Assembly: GCF_028471905.1 (NCBI RefSeq)
Contig: NZ_CP116902.1
Span: forward strand, 3,522,501-3,562,500
Direction: 5' to 3'
Source of the DNA: Aneurinibacillus uraniidurans
GTDB taxonomy: Bacteria > Bacillota > Bacilli > Aneurinibacillales > Aneurinibacillaceae
DNA: 40,000 bases
In this document: positions 23,519 to 31,837 of the stretch, in pieces
Position numbering within the stretch: the first letter of the stretch is position 1
How the letters are laid out: the number at the start of each line of letters is the position of its first letter
Notes under the pieces: generated by a model
What the model saw: only the letters and a program-made list of their open reading frames with translations
Databases searched by the model: none
What the model was told of the DNA's origin: nothing
Position numbers and translations under genes: made by a program

Positions 23519-24793
23519 TTAGTCAATCCAGCCGCGCAGTCGCGATGCCTCAGCAAGCCGACGAACCGCTACCATGTATGCAGCCGTGCGCATATCAACC
23601 TCATACGTTTGGGCCATTTTATACACCTTATCGAAGCTGGCTGCCATCTTATCTTTTAAGCGGGTATCAACCAATTCTTCATCCCAATAAAACCCTTGAT
23701 TATTCTGCACCCATTCAAAATAAGATACAACGACACCACCTGCATTTGCCAATACATCCGGGACAACTGTAATGCCACGTGCTTGCAGAATTTTATCCGC
23801 TTCTGCTGTTGTCGGACCATTAGCAGCTTCTACAATGAAGCGGCATGAAAGCTCATGTACATTCTCTTCGGTAATCTGTCCACCGAGTGCTGCTGGAATT
23901 AATACATCGCATTCCTGTTCAAGCAGTTCCTTATTAGACATTGTATTCGTAAACAGATGGGTAACCGCACCAAATGAATCTCGACGCTGCATCAGATCAG
24001 GAATATCCAGCCCATCCGGATTGTACACTCCACCAAGAACGTCTGCGATTCCAACCACTTTTGCCCCACTCTCGTACAAATATTGTGCGAGATAACTTCC
24101 TACATTTCCAAATCCCTGAATAATAACACGCATGCCGGCAAGCTCCATCTTATTCTGTTCAGCGAGGAATTGCAGGATATAGAACAAGCCGCGTGATGTA
24201 GCTGTTTCTCGACCACGAGATCCCCCTAGCACAAGCGGTTTGCCCGTGATGAAGCCTGGTGAATCAAATTCGCGAATATGGTCGTATTCATCTAGCATCC
24301 AGGCCATGACCTGAGCGTTCGTATACATATCGGGTGCCGGAATATCTTTTGACGGGCCCACAATCTGACTGACCGCACGTACATATCCACGACTTAGCTG
24401 CTCGAGTTCACGCATGCTCATCTGGCGTGGGTCACAGATTACTCCACCTTTACCGCCCCCATATGGAAGATCGGTAATGCCGCTCTTCAAGCTCATCCAT
24501 CCAGATAGCGCACTCACCTCATCACGATTTACATCTGGATGAAAGCGAATTCCACCTTTTGTTGGTCCAAGTGCGTCGTTATGCTGGGCACGGTATCCTT
24601 TAAAAATTTTGGTCGTGCCATCGTCCATTTTGACTGGGATGTTTACTTCGAGTACCCGCATCGGCTCTTTAAGAAATTCATACACAATCTCCGGGTAATG
24701 CAATAATTCCACAGCTTTTTTTAAGACAGATTGAAACGCTTCCAATTCTCCTGAGCTAACTTGCACATTTGAAGCAGATGCTTTTTCCATCAT
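23519..24793 (-). CDS. rocG: Glutamate dehydrogenase (RocG/GudB type)
   Basis: Hexameric-type catabolic glutamate dehydrogenase of 424 aa. Motifs: KGYRAQHNDALGPTKGGIRF (glutamate site), LPYGGGKGGV with catalytic Lys115, PAPDMYTNAQVMAWMLDEY, and the Rossmann motif GFGNVGSY. It converts glutamate to 2-oxoglutarate and ammonia with NAD. Its own sigma-54 promoter, as for Bacillus subtilis rocG, supports a catabolic role recycling the 2-oxoglutarate consumed by the adjacent transaminase. Whether it is the RocG or GudB paralogue cannot be decided. GGTGG lies 6 nt before the first of two Met codons. Confidence 0.92.
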   Translation of the reverse strand: MMEKASASNVQVSSGELEAFQSVLKKAVELLHYPEIVYEFLKEPMRVLEVNIPVKMDDGTTKIFKGYRAQHNDALGPTKGGIRFHPDVNRDEVSALSGWMSLKSGITDLPYGGGKGGVICDPRQMSMRELEQLSRGYVRAVSQIVGPSKDIPAPDMYTNAQVMAWMLDEYDHIREFDSPGFITGKPLVLGGSRGRETATSRGLFYILQFLAEQNKMELAGMRVIIQGFGNVGSYLAQYLYESGAKVVGIADVLGGVYNPDGLDIPDLMQRRDSFGAVTHLFTNTMSNKELLEQECDVLIPAALGGQITEENVHELSCRFIVEAANGPTTAEADKILQARGITVVPDVLANAGGVVVSYFEWVQNNQGFYWDEELVDTRLKDKMAASFDKVYKMAQTYEVDMRTAAYMVAVRRLAEASRLRGWID

Positions 24794-24832
24794 ATATTCC
24801 CACCTTTACGTTGTTTGTACTTCGTAAAGAGA

Positions 24833-24848
24833 AGCAACAATCATGCCA
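24833..24848 (-). promoter_or_regulatory. Sigma-54 promoter of the glutamate dehydrogenase gene
   Basis: On the minus strand TGGCAT-GATTG-TTGCT, 40 bp before the ATG. It matches the -24/-12 spacing of the other three sites in this window. Confidence 0.85.
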
Positions 24849-24939
24849 GCTTTATGAACGAACAAACGTGCATGATCCCGTACTCATAGGGGAACACTAA
24901 AAAATGCTGATCAAAATTACTAGATAAAGGGGATTTTAC

Positions 24940-26241
24940 ATGAAACAGACAGGGCGGCTGGATGGACAGGCCAAACTTCTGCTCCTGCTCAATACACTTT
25001 ATATCAGTGGAATTGGGCTCTCCAATACGTTTGTAAATGTGCATCTATGGAAGGAAAAACATGACTTCAAGATGATCGGTCTATTCAACCTATGTACGTT
25101 TCTGGCCATCCCGATTGCTTTCTGGCTGGGGGGACATCTTACCAAGCGATGGGACCGAGTACTGAATATTCGGCTCGGCATGGCGGTGATGGCTTGTTTT
25201 TATACAACCGTACTTCTCCTGAAAACAATGGTGGCTGCATATATTATCCCCCTTGGACTATTGCTCGGAACGGGGGCTGGCTTCTACTGGTTTGGTTATT
25301 CTCTGATGTACTTTGAAATAACGGAACCGAATAACCGAGACGTATACAATGGCGCTAATGGATTCCTGATTTCCGCCGCTGCAGGCTTTGCTCCATTTCT
25401 TGCTGGCTGGCTTCTCACAAGGCAAGCATCCGGCTATATACTTATCTTCTCCCTATCACTTGCTATTTTTCTTGCCGCTATAGTAGCTAGTGTTTTTATT
25501 AAAGCTCGTGCATGTGAAGGAATATTTAGCATGCGATCAGTCTGGCAAGAAACGATTATGCCGTCCCGCTGGCGGCAGATTGTATTTGCCTACATATTCT
25601 GGGGTATGCGAGAAGGAGTAACGATATTCACAATTGCATTACTTGTGTTTATTGTTGCCAAAAACGAGATGGCCATCGGAACGTATGCATTACTTACATC
25701 TGCTATTTCACTTGTTGCTTATTATGCAATAGGAAAATGGATTCGTCCTGAGCGCCGATCTATTTTTATGCTAGTAGGGGCCCTTATGCTATCTGTTGCC
25801 TTTCTTCCCTCATTATTCAGCCTGCGGTATAGTTCCCTATTGTGGCTTGGCATTATCACATCGTTTTTTTACCCATTTTTTGCTGGACCGCTCATCTCGA
25901 CAGCGTTCGATGTAATCGGTGAAAATATGAAAAAAGTCCATCAGCGGGCCGAATACATTGTGATGCGTGAGTTCGCTTTTAGTACGGGACGTCTTGGCGG
26001 AACTATGCTATTTCTCATAGTGGTCACCTTTACATCTCGTCCACAGACAATTGTCATGCTCCTAATAGCTCTTAATCTTATACTGCTAGCCTCTTGGCTC
26101 TGCATAAGGTCAGCTTATATGAAAGGAAAGAATGAACATGAAAGAACAATACATTCTAGCCTATTTCAATACGATCGCCCAGGCGTTCCACGTTCGGGAT
26201 GCTCTCGTAGTGATGCCAGGCGTGGTCGAAATCCGAGTTGA
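24940..26241 (+). CDS. MFS-family transporter with altered C-terminus
   Basis: Membrane protein of 433 aa as read, with about twelve hydrophobic segments between residues 12 and 398. Charged loop motifs (LGGHLTKRWDRVLNIR after the second helix) fit the major facilitator superfamily. The substrate cannot be told. AAAGGGG lies ahead of the ATG. After the last helix (about residue 400) the frame runs for a further 35 residues, rich in Arg and Ser, through the first 110 bp of the next gene. That tail looks like an out-of-frame reading of the small gene, so the natural stop may have been lost. It is divergent from the sigma-54-driven glutamate dehydrogenase gene. Confidence 0.85.
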   Translation: MKQTGRLDGQAKLLLLLNTLYISGIGLSNTFVNVHLWKEKHDFKMIGLFNLCTFLAIPIAFWLGGHLTKRWDRVLNIRLGMAVMACFYTTVLLLKTMVAAYIIPLGLLLGTGAGFYWFGYSLMYFEITEPNNRDVYNGANGFLISAAAGFAPFLAGWLLTRQASGYILIFSLSLAIFLAAIVASVFIKARACEGIFSMRSVWQETIMPSRWRQIVFAYIFWGMREGVTIFTIALLVFIVAKNEMAIGTYALLTSAISLVAYYAIGKWIRPERRSIFMLVGALMLSVAFLPSLFSLRYSSLLWLGIITSFFYPFFAGPLISTAFDVIGENMKKVHQRAEYIVMREFAFSTGRLGGTMLFLIVVTFTSRPQTIVMLLIALNLILLASWLCIRSAYMKGKNEHERTIHSSLFQYDRPGVPRSGCSRSDARRGRNPS

Positions 26242-26392
26242 ACGAATCGCTGCTTCCGGACCTAGTCTGACCGCTTATGCAGGTGAGCATACAGAACCTG
26301 CAGGGCGAGATATTCTACTTATTGCAACAGTAGACAACGATCACTATTATTCCGTGCATCAGTTTATCCGACAGAGCGGTGGGCTTATCTAA
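26132..26392 (+). CDS. Unrecognised 86-aa protein overlapping the MFS gene
   Basis: Reads MNMKEQYILAYFNTIAQAFH, then VRDALVVMPGVVEIRVERIA, a Gly/Thr-rich middle, and DILLIATVDNDHYYSVHQFI. The beta-alpha-beta pattern resembles a small ferredoxin-like or DUF-type fold. AAAGGA precedes two close Met codons (26,132 and 26,138); the second has the better spacing. Overlaps the MFS frame by 110 bp. A strong terminator follows 7 bp after the stop. Protein-like composition and conserved-looking hydrophobic strands support this frame over the MFS tail. Confidence 0.72.
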   Translation: MNMKEQYILAYFNTIAQAFHVRDALVVMPGVVEIRVERIAASGPSLTAYAGEHTEPAGRDILLIATVDNDHYYSVHQFIRQSGGLI

Positions 26393-26394
26393 CT

Positions 26395-26436
26395 ACAAAA
26401 AAACAGCTGGCATCATAACTTATGCCAGCTGTTTTT
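26395..26436. terminator. Bidirectional terminator between convergent genes
   Basis: A perfect 15-bp stem (26,399-26,413 with 26,422-26,436), AAAAACAGCTGGCAT and its complement. It serves the small plus-strand gene and overlaps the 3' end of the minus-strand DUF3501 gene. Confidence 0.92.
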
Positions 26437-27001
26437 GTAAGGATGCTGTCAGTTCTTTAGACAATACCGCTTCCGATTGATAGTTCTCATGATGAACGGC
26501 CACGATAACGTCACCATCATGTGCCAAAAATGCCTGAAGCTGCTCCGGTGTGAATGGGAAACGAATGTAATGCACCGATTGCGTGTAAGCTTCGTCTTCT
26601 TCTCCTTCATCGTCCGGTTCATAAGACGTCACTGTTTCCCCGGCAAAATGCAGTTCTATGCGATCCTCAATCCCCACTACCGTTTTGTTAAACGCACGCA
26701 GCTCTTGCTGATTCGGAATCTCAATGAACAATGTCATACTCAGTTCATGATCATCTGGAATTAAGTCATTGTAAACATCGAGCATTTCTTGAATGTATTC
26801 CTCCCGCTCGATTTGCTCGGCGCGAATCATCTCCTGAATTTGATACCAGACGGTCAGACGTGTCTCAAACAAACCAGACATCCGGTCATTCAGCTTCATC
26901 CGGCGCACTTTTTTCTCTTGAATGACACGCTGGAGGAATTTCTCCTGCACTTGCACGTACTCTTTGTACGGAAGTAATTCGTTCTTGGCAATCTTTTTCA
27001 T
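26420..27001 (-). CDS. DUF3501-family protein
   Basis: A 193-aa soluble protein. The opening (LLPYKEYVQVQEKFLQRVIQ, then EKKVRRMKL), the middle (FETRLTVWYQIQEMIRAEQI with LDVYNDLIPDDHEL) and GIEDRIELHF are the DUF3501 pattern. Members are often linked to rubrerythrin and Fe-S oxidoreductase genes, and here too it follows the rubrerythrin gene by 88 bp, separated by a hairpin. An acidic linker (DDEGEEDEAY) and a C-terminal domain (VHYIRFPFTPEQLQAFLAHD) complete it. GGGAGG precedes the ATG. Role unknown, with peroxide or iron metabolism inferred from context. Confidence 0.85.
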   Translation of the reverse strand: MKKIAKNELLPYKEYVQVQEKFLQRVIQEKKVRRMKLNDRMSGLFETRLTVWYQIQEMIRAEQIEREEYIQEMLDVYNDLIPDDHELSMTLFIEIPNQQELRAFNKTVVGIEDRIELHFAGETVTSYEPDDEGEEDEAYTQSVHYIRFPFTPEQLQAFLAHDGDVIVAVHHENYQSEAVLSKELTASLQKQLA

Positions 27002-27021
27002 CCGATTTCCTCCCTAATAAA

Positions 27022-27068
27022 AATGAAAGAAAGCCGGGACGCATAAGGTCGACAGCCCGTCCCGGCTT
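27022..27068 (-). terminator. Terminator of the rubrerythrin gene
   Basis: AAGCCGGGACG (27,031-27,041) pairs with CGTCCCGGCTT (27,058-27,068). The minus strand continues TCTTTCATTTTT. It may allow partial read-through into the DUF3501 gene. Confidence 0.85.
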
Positions 27069-27089
27069 CTACTACATACTATGCCCGTA

Positions 27090-27524
27090 TTACTCTTCGT
27101 TCAGGCTGGAAAGAATTTTCTTGAATGTGTTCGCGTGTGCCTTCTCAGACTTCGCCATTACTTCGAACCATTCTGCAATCTCATCGTATCCTTCTTCACG
27201 CGCTTCTTTTGCAAAGCCAGGGTACATCTCGGAGAATTCATATTCTTCCCCTGCAATCGCAGATTTCAGGTTGTTCGCTGTTGTGCCAACTGGCAGATCT
27301 GTTACTGGGTCGCCTGCACCAAAACGAATGAGCATGTCGAAGTGACCATGCGCATGTGCTGTCTCGCCATCACCAATGCGGCGGAATGCATTCGCTACAT
27401 CTGAATGACCTTCTGTATCTGCCTGCTTTGCGAAGTACAGGTAACGACGGTTTGCCTGGGATTCTCCAGCGAATGCCGCTTTCAGGTTAGCTAATGTTTG
27501 GCTGTTTTCAAGTGTTTTACTCAT
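27090..27524 (-). CDS. Rubrerythrin without rubredoxin domain
   Basis: Di-iron four-helix protein of 144 aa. Ligand motifs are present: FAGESQANRRYLYFAKQA, GDGETAHAHGH, AGEEYEFSEMYPGFA and AKSEKAHANTF, giving the Glu and His pairs of the rubrerythrin centre. The C-terminal Cys4 rubredoxin domain is absent, so electrons must come from a partner. Acts against hydrogen peroxide in the cytoplasm. A PerR box over its -10 element fits peroxide induction. AGAGGGG stands 8 nt before the ATG. Confidence 0.93.
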   Translation of the reverse strand: MSKTLENSQTLANLKAAFAGESQANRRYLYFAKQADTEGHSDVANAFRRIGDGETAHAHGHFDMLIRFGAGDPVTDLPVGTTANNLKSAIAGEEYEFSEMYPGFAKEAREEGYDEIAEWFEVMAKSEKAHANTFKKILSSLNEE

Positions 27525-27559
27525 AGTTATTTCCCCTCTCTTTTATAGTATTTATTTAT

Positions 27560-27596
27560 TTGTAATAATTATAAATATAAAACCGTAAAATTGCAA
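27560..27596 (-). promoter_or_regulatory. Rubrerythrin promoter with PerR box
   Basis: On the minus strand TTGCAA (27,596-27,591), 17 bp, TATAAT (27,573-27,568). Over the -10 lies TTGTAATAATTATAA (plus strand 27,560-27,574), which differs from the PerR consensus TTATAATNATTATAA at one position. A Fur or Zur site would need GATAAT or CGTAAT arms, so PerR fits best. Confidence 0.8.
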
Positions 27597-27606
27597 CCCG
27601 TATGAT

Positions 27607-27636
27607 AAAAAAATCGCTTTCTAAATAAGAAAGCGA
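27607..27636 (-). terminator. Terminator of the first permease gene
   Basis: TCGCTTTCT (27,614-27,622) pairs with AGAAAGCGA (27,628-27,636). The minus strand continues TTTTTTTATC. Confidence 0.9.
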
Positions 27637-27671
27637 CAAAATACCCATGCTATACGTTATCATTTATAAAC

Positions 27672-29060
27672 TCATGCAACAATTTCATCTTTAGAAAGCT
27701 CAGTCGGCACATGATGATCATCCGCTTCTTCAAAATGAATCTCACCAGGAGTCCGCGTAAAGAACTTCGTGCTATAGACAAGATACGCAAATCCAACCAC
27801 TGCCCAGCCCAAACCTAACATGAAAGAATTTCTCTCCAGGTTCCACCACAGAACTGCAATCGTCGCCGCACCAAGAAGCGGAGCCAGCATATAAGAGAAG
27901 AATCCTTTTGCTGTACGGCACAGCTTCTGCCCTACACTATAATGAGCAATAACAGAGAGATTCACAAACGTAAAGGCAATCAGCGCACCAAAACTAATAA
28001 AAGAAGTCGCAGTCATCAGGTCAAAAAACATCGCGGTCATCGTAACAAGACCGACAAGTAATACATTAAAAACCGGTGTACGCAAAACTGGATGTACATA
28101 TCCAAAAAGTTTTTTCGGCAATACACCATCCCGCCCCATTACATATAACAACCGCGATACACTTGCATGAGAGGCCAGTCCAGATGCAATGGTTCCCGCA
28201 AGCGCACCCGCGAGGAAAAATAATTGAAATAACTGCCCACCTACATAAAGTGCAATCTCCGGTGACGTAGCATCAGGATGCTTAAAATTCGATACGCTTG
28301 GGAATACAGCCTGAGCAAAATACGAACTAGCTGTAAAAATCAAACCACCGATTAATGCAGTCAAAAAGATCGCACGCGGAATCGTTTTGACCGGGTCCGC
28401 AGTTTCCTCCGCATAGGTGGTCACGGCATCAAATCCAAGGAAAGAGAAACAAAGCACCGTGGCCCCTGCAATGAGCGCAGATATCTGCATGTCCGGTTTA
28501 TAGATCGGCCCCAAACTGAATGTACTCCCGTACCCCATTCCTTCCGACAGCTTCCAAATCGCCAGCCCAATAAAAATCACAATGGTAAGAATCTGGTACA
28601 CAACAAGAAAATTATTAAACCGCGCTGTCGAACTCATCCCTATCATATTCACGATCGTAACAAGCCCAGCAAACGCCGCAATCCATATCCAACTCGGTAC
28701 CGCTGGGAACAATGCCGTCAAATAAATCTGGGATAATAGTGCATTCACCATCGGAAGCAGCATGTAATCAAGCAAAGCCGCCCAACCAACCATAAATCCC
28801 AGATGCTTATTCATCGTTTTTTGTGTATACGTATAAGCCGAGCCCGCGCTCGGAAAAGCTCGAACCATCTTTCCATAACTAAAAGCTGTAAACAGCATGG
28901 CGGCTAAAGCCATTACGTACGCAACCGGAACATGTCCGTTCGTTTCATTGGAAACGATTCCAAAAGTATCAAATACAACCATCGGAGTCATATATCCTAC
29001 TCCAAGCATGACGATCGACCATAATCCTAAGGAGCGCTTTAAGCCTGCCGATTTTTCCAT
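27672..29060 (-). CDS. PuuP-like amino acid/polyamine permease 1
   Basis: APC-superfamily transporter of 462 aa with about twelve membrane helices. The opening (LGLWSIVMLGVGYMTPMVVF, then DTFGIVS), FPSAGSAYTYTQK, CFSFLGFDAVTTYAEET and SGLASHASVSRLLYVMGRDG are shared with the Escherichia coli putrescine importer PuuP. It has its own sigma-54 promoter (75 bp upstream), good RBS (GGAGG, 8 nt) and terminator. It is a close paralogue of the next permease. Likely substrate is putrescine or a related amine, given PatA and the aldehyde dehydrogenase nearby; the exact substrate is inference. Confidence 0.88.
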   Translation of the reverse strand: MEKSAGLKRSLGLWSIVMLGVGYMTPMVVFDTFGIVSNETNGHVPVAYVMALAAMLFTAFSYGKMVRAFPSAGSAYTYTQKTMNKHLGFMVGWAALLDYMLLPMVNALLSQIYLTALFPAVPSWIWIAAFAGLVTIVNMIGMSSTARFNNFLVVYQILTIVIFIGLAIWKLSEGMGYGSTFSLGPIYKPDMQISALIAGATVLCFSFLGFDAVTTYAEETADPVKTIPRAIFLTALIGGLIFTASSYFAQAVFPSVSNFKHPDATSPEIALYVGGQLFQLFFLAGALAGTIASGLASHASVSRLLYVMGRDGVLPKKLFGYVHPVLRTPVFNVLLVGLVTMTAMFFDLMTATSFISFGALIAFTFVNLSVIAHYSVGQKLCRTAKGFFSYMLAPLLGAATIAVLWWNLERNSFMLGLGWAVVGFAYLVYSTKFFTRTPGEIHFEEADDHHVPTELSKDEIVA

Positions 29061-29134
29061 TGATCATTCCTCCTTCTCGCTGTAGGGGCAAACTTCTATT
29101 GATTTCGAGTCAAAATTAATATGTTTTTTAACTA

Positions 29135-29150
29135 TGCAAATGTAATGCCA
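29135..29150 (-). promoter_or_regulatory. Sigma-54 promoter of permease 1
   Basis: On the minus strand TGGCAT-TACAT-TTGCA, 75 bp before the ATG. Confidence 0.87.
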
Positions 29151-29262
29151 ATATTAAAGATTTAAAATATTTAAACAAAAATGTAACCATACTGCTATTC
29201 TGTACTATTTTTAATAAAATTCCTACCTTTTATCTTGCTAGAATGGTACAAATACAGCGATA

Positions 29263-29305
29263 TTTTTATGCGAAACAGAATACTCAATGCATATCCGCAT
29301 AAAAA
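29263..29305. repeat. Inverted repeat upstream of permease 1
   Basis: TTTTTATGCG (29,263-29,272) is repeated inverted as CGCATAAAAA (29,296-29,305), with 23 bp between. It stands about 115 bp upstream of the sigma-54 -24 element, where an enhancer-binding protein would bind. Its right arm overlaps the terminator of the next gene. Confidence 0.4.
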
Positions 29306-29333
29306 ATGCAGCCAATAGCAGGCTGCATTTTTT
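29301..29333. terminator. Terminator of the second permease gene
   Basis: A perfect 13-bp stem, AAAAAATGCAGCC (29,301-29,313) with its complement (29,321-29,333), loop of 7. Confidence 0.9.
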
Positions 29334-29360
29334 CACTTTATTCATTTGTCCATGATTCTT

Positions 29361-30761
29361 CTACTTGGCAAGCGCCCCATTCTCCACTACCGGCTCGCCT
29401 TCAATAACGGCTGATTCTTCGTCCGCCTCTTCGAAATGAATATCCATCGGACGAACACGGAATAGTTTTGTTACATACATTAGATAGACAAGCCCAATTC
29501 CAAACCAGATTAGCCCCATAGTAAATGAGCTTTCTTCAAGATTGTACCAGAGCACTGCAACAAACGCTGCACCAATTAACGGTAGTAAAACATAAGACAG
29601 AAAGCCGGACACCGTTTTGTGCTCCTTCTTCTTCAAAGCATAATGCGCGATGACAGACAGGTTTACAAAGGTAAAGGCAATCAAGGCACCAAAGCTAATA
29701 AACGCAGATGCAATTTCTAAGGTGAAAAATACAGCTGTCACAGAAATAAAGCCAACGAGAATGACATTGAACAGCGGCGTATGTGTACGCGGGTGAACAT
29801 ACCCAAACAGTTTTCGCGGCAGGATGTTATCCCGTCCCATTACATATAATAAGCGCGATACACTCGCATGAGACGCCAATCCTGATGCGATCGTTCCGGC
29901 AAGTGCACCCGCCAGGAAAAACATCTGAAACAATTTGCCGCCTGCATACAGCGCAATCTCTGGCGAAGTCGCATCTGGATTCTTAAAGCGAGAAATGTCC
30001 GGGAACAATGCCTGTGTAAAATACGAGCTGACGATAAAAACTAATCCACCAATCAGCGCCGTCAAAAAGATGGCCCGCGGAATGGTTTTCGTCGGATTCG
30101 GAGTCTCCTCCGAATATGTTGTAACCGCATCAAATCCAAGAAACGAGAAACAAAGTACAGTCGCCCCTGCAATTAACGTCGACATATGCATATCAGACGT
30201 GTACAGCGGCCCCATCGGCAATACTTCTCCGTATCCAAATCCACCGATTAGTTGCTTGACGGCAAGAATCACAAAAATAACTACGACAAGAATTTGATAC
30301 AAAACAAAAAACGTATTAAAATTGGCTGTCGAGTTAACCCCAACTGCATTAATAATCGTAACAAGTGCTACAAAACCAACAACCCATATCCACGCGGGCA
30401 CTTCCGGGAACAGCGCAGAAAGGTAAATTTGTGTAAGTAATGCATTTACCATCGGAAGCAGTAGATAATCCAATAGCGAGGACCATCCTACAAGAAAGCC
30501 GAGATGCGGACTGATCGTTTTCTGCGTATAGGTATAAGCAGACCCTGCACTCGGAAACGCCCGAACCATTTTTCCGTAACTAAAAGCTGTAAACAACATG
30601 GCTACTAACGCGATGATGTACGCCATCGGAACATGACCATCCGCTTCTTTGGAAGCGATTCCAAAAGTATCAAACACAACCATCGGGGTCATATACCCAA
30701 CCCCCAACATGACAATCGGCCACAATCCTAATGATCGTTTCAGCGTTGCTGATTTTTGCAT
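29361..30761 (-). CDS. PuuP-like amino acid/polyamine permease 2
   Basis: APC-superfamily transporter of 466 aa, colinear and highly similar to permease 1 over its whole length (same GYMTPMVVFDTFGI, FPSAGSAYTYTQKT, FSFLGFDAVTTYSEETPNPT and ASHASVSRLLYVMGRDN segments). This indicates tandem duplication. It is nearer to E. coli PuuP in several segments (GFLVGWSSLLDYLLLPMVNA). It has an independent sigma-54 promoter 53 bp upstream that is the best consensus match of the four, and its own terminator. The pair may differ in affinity or substrate. Confidence 0.88.
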   Translation of the reverse strand: MQKSATLKRSLGLWPIVMLGVGYMTPMVVFDTFGIASKEADGHVPMAYIIALVAMLFTAFSYGKMVRAFPSAGSAYTYTQKTISPHLGFLVGWSSLLDYLLLPMVNALLTQIYLSALFPEVPAWIWVVGFVALVTIINAVGVNSTANFNTFFVLYQILVVVIFVILAVKQLIGGFGYGEVLPMGPLYTSDMHMSTLIAGATVLCFSFLGFDAVTTYSEETPNPTKTIPRAIFLTALIGGLVFIVSSYFTQALFPDISRFKNPDATSPEIALYAGGKLFQMFFLAGALAGTIASGLASHASVSRLLYVMGRDNILPRKLFGYVHPRTHTPLFNVILVGFISVTAVFFTLEIASAFISFGALIAFTFVNLSVIAHYALKKKEHKTVSGFLSYVLLPLIGAAFVAVLWYNLEESSFTMGLIWFGIGLVYLMYVTKLFRVRPMDIHFEEADEESAVIEGEPVVENGALAK

Positions 30762-30813
30762 CGATCACTCCTCCTCACAGGAAAAAATAAATATTTTTAT
30801 AGTCTTAATATCA

Positions 30814-30829
30814 AGCAAGAAGTGTGCCA
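30814..30829 (-). promoter_or_regulatory. Sigma-54 promoter of permease 2
   Basis: On the minus strand TGGCAC-ACTTC-TTGCT, an exact match to TGGCAC-N5-TTGCW. Confidence 0.9.
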
Positions 30830-30933
30830 TCATTAGAAATATTAAGACTACTGTATTTTCGGAAATTTTTTTATTACTTTTTATGAATTTTCAAATAATC
30901 TATTCGTTTTTGCATATATCTTTAGAGGTATTA

Positions 30934-30975
30934 CCAAAAAAAAGCCATTTCGACACTAGACCGAAATGGCTTTTT
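30934..30975 (-). terminator. Terminator of the formate operon
   Basis: AAAAAGCCATTTCG (30,939-30,952) pairs with its complement (30,962-30,975), 14 bp. The minus strand continues TTGG. Confidence 0.88.
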
Positions 30976-30984
30976 CTATATTTA

Positions 30985-31791
30985 TTATGCAGCTTTGCTT
31001 TTTTGCTTTGAATCAGTTAACGATTCTTCGCGCAAAAAGGCGAACCAATAGGCGGTCGCGATAAACAACGCACCTCCGACTGCATTCCCAAGAAAAACAG
31101 AAATGAAATTCGGCAGATATTCCATCCAGGTAACTTTACCAGCAAAAATAGCGGCCGGAATCACGAACATATTCGCCACAACGTGCTGAAAGCCAATTGT
31201 AACGAACGCCATAACCGGGAACCAGATGCCGAGAATTTTGCCTGCAATGTCATCCGATGCAAATGCAAGCCATACACCTAAGCAGACCAGCCAGTTACAT
31301 CCGATCCCCGAGATAAATGCTTGCAGGAACGAATCGTTCAACTTAGCGTGTGCAATCGCCGTCGTCTTCGCCAAGAATGCCCCTGTCTCTGTCAAACCAA
31401 CTACGTGTCCAAAGAAAAACGCTACAAAGATTGCTCCCAAAAAGTTTGCTACCGTAATCCAAAACCAGTTACGTGCCACTTGTGACAGCGTTATACGGCG
31501 GGACAAATACGCAATCGGCAACGTTGCCATATTGCCTGTCAGCAAGTCCCCACCTGCAATAATGACAAACATAAGACCAACGGGGAACACAGCCCCTCCA
31601 AGAAACGAACTAAAGCTTCCCCATTCTTTCGGTAGATTGCCGATTGTTCGAATATCGAGCAAAAATCCAAGTGCGATGAACGCACCTGCCAAAAATCCTA
31701 ACATAAGCATCGTTGATATAGACGTGTTTGCTTTTTTTACGCCGACTTCTACGGCATTTTTTGCAATTTGTTGTGGTGAATGAAACGCCAT
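30985..31791 (-). CDS. Formate/nitrite channel (FocA/NirC family, YrhG-like)
   Basis: Membrane pentamer-forming channel subunit of 268 aa with six membrane helices. The ATG at 31,791 (GGGGAG 9 nt upstream) starts MAFHSPQQIAKNAVEVGVKK, the usual FNT opening. Family signatures: GGDLLTGNMATLPIAYLSRR (with the Omega-loop region), GIGCNWLVCLGVWLA and GFQHVVANMFVIPAA. It is last in the operon after the DUF1641 gene (46 bp gap), so formate uptake for the dehydrogenase is the natural role, as for yrhG in Bacillus subtilis; nitrite is the alternative. Confidence 0.92.
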   Translation of the reverse strand: MAFHSPQQIAKNAVEVGVKKANTSISTMLMLGFLAGAFIALGFLLDIRTIGNLPKEWGSFSSFLGGAVFPVGLMFVIIAGGDLLTGNMATLPIAYLSRRITLSQVARNWFWITVANFLGAIFVAFFFGHVVGLTETGAFLAKTTAIAHAKLNDSFLQAFISGIGCNWLVCLGVWLAFASDDIAGKILGIWFPVMAFVTIGFQHVVANMFVIPAAIFAGKVTWMEYLPNFISVFLGNAVGGALFIATAYWFAFLREESLTDSKQKSKAA

Positions 31792-31837
31792 CCTAACTAA
31801 CTCCCCTTTGCCTCTTCCTTCTCTATCATAGCCAGTA

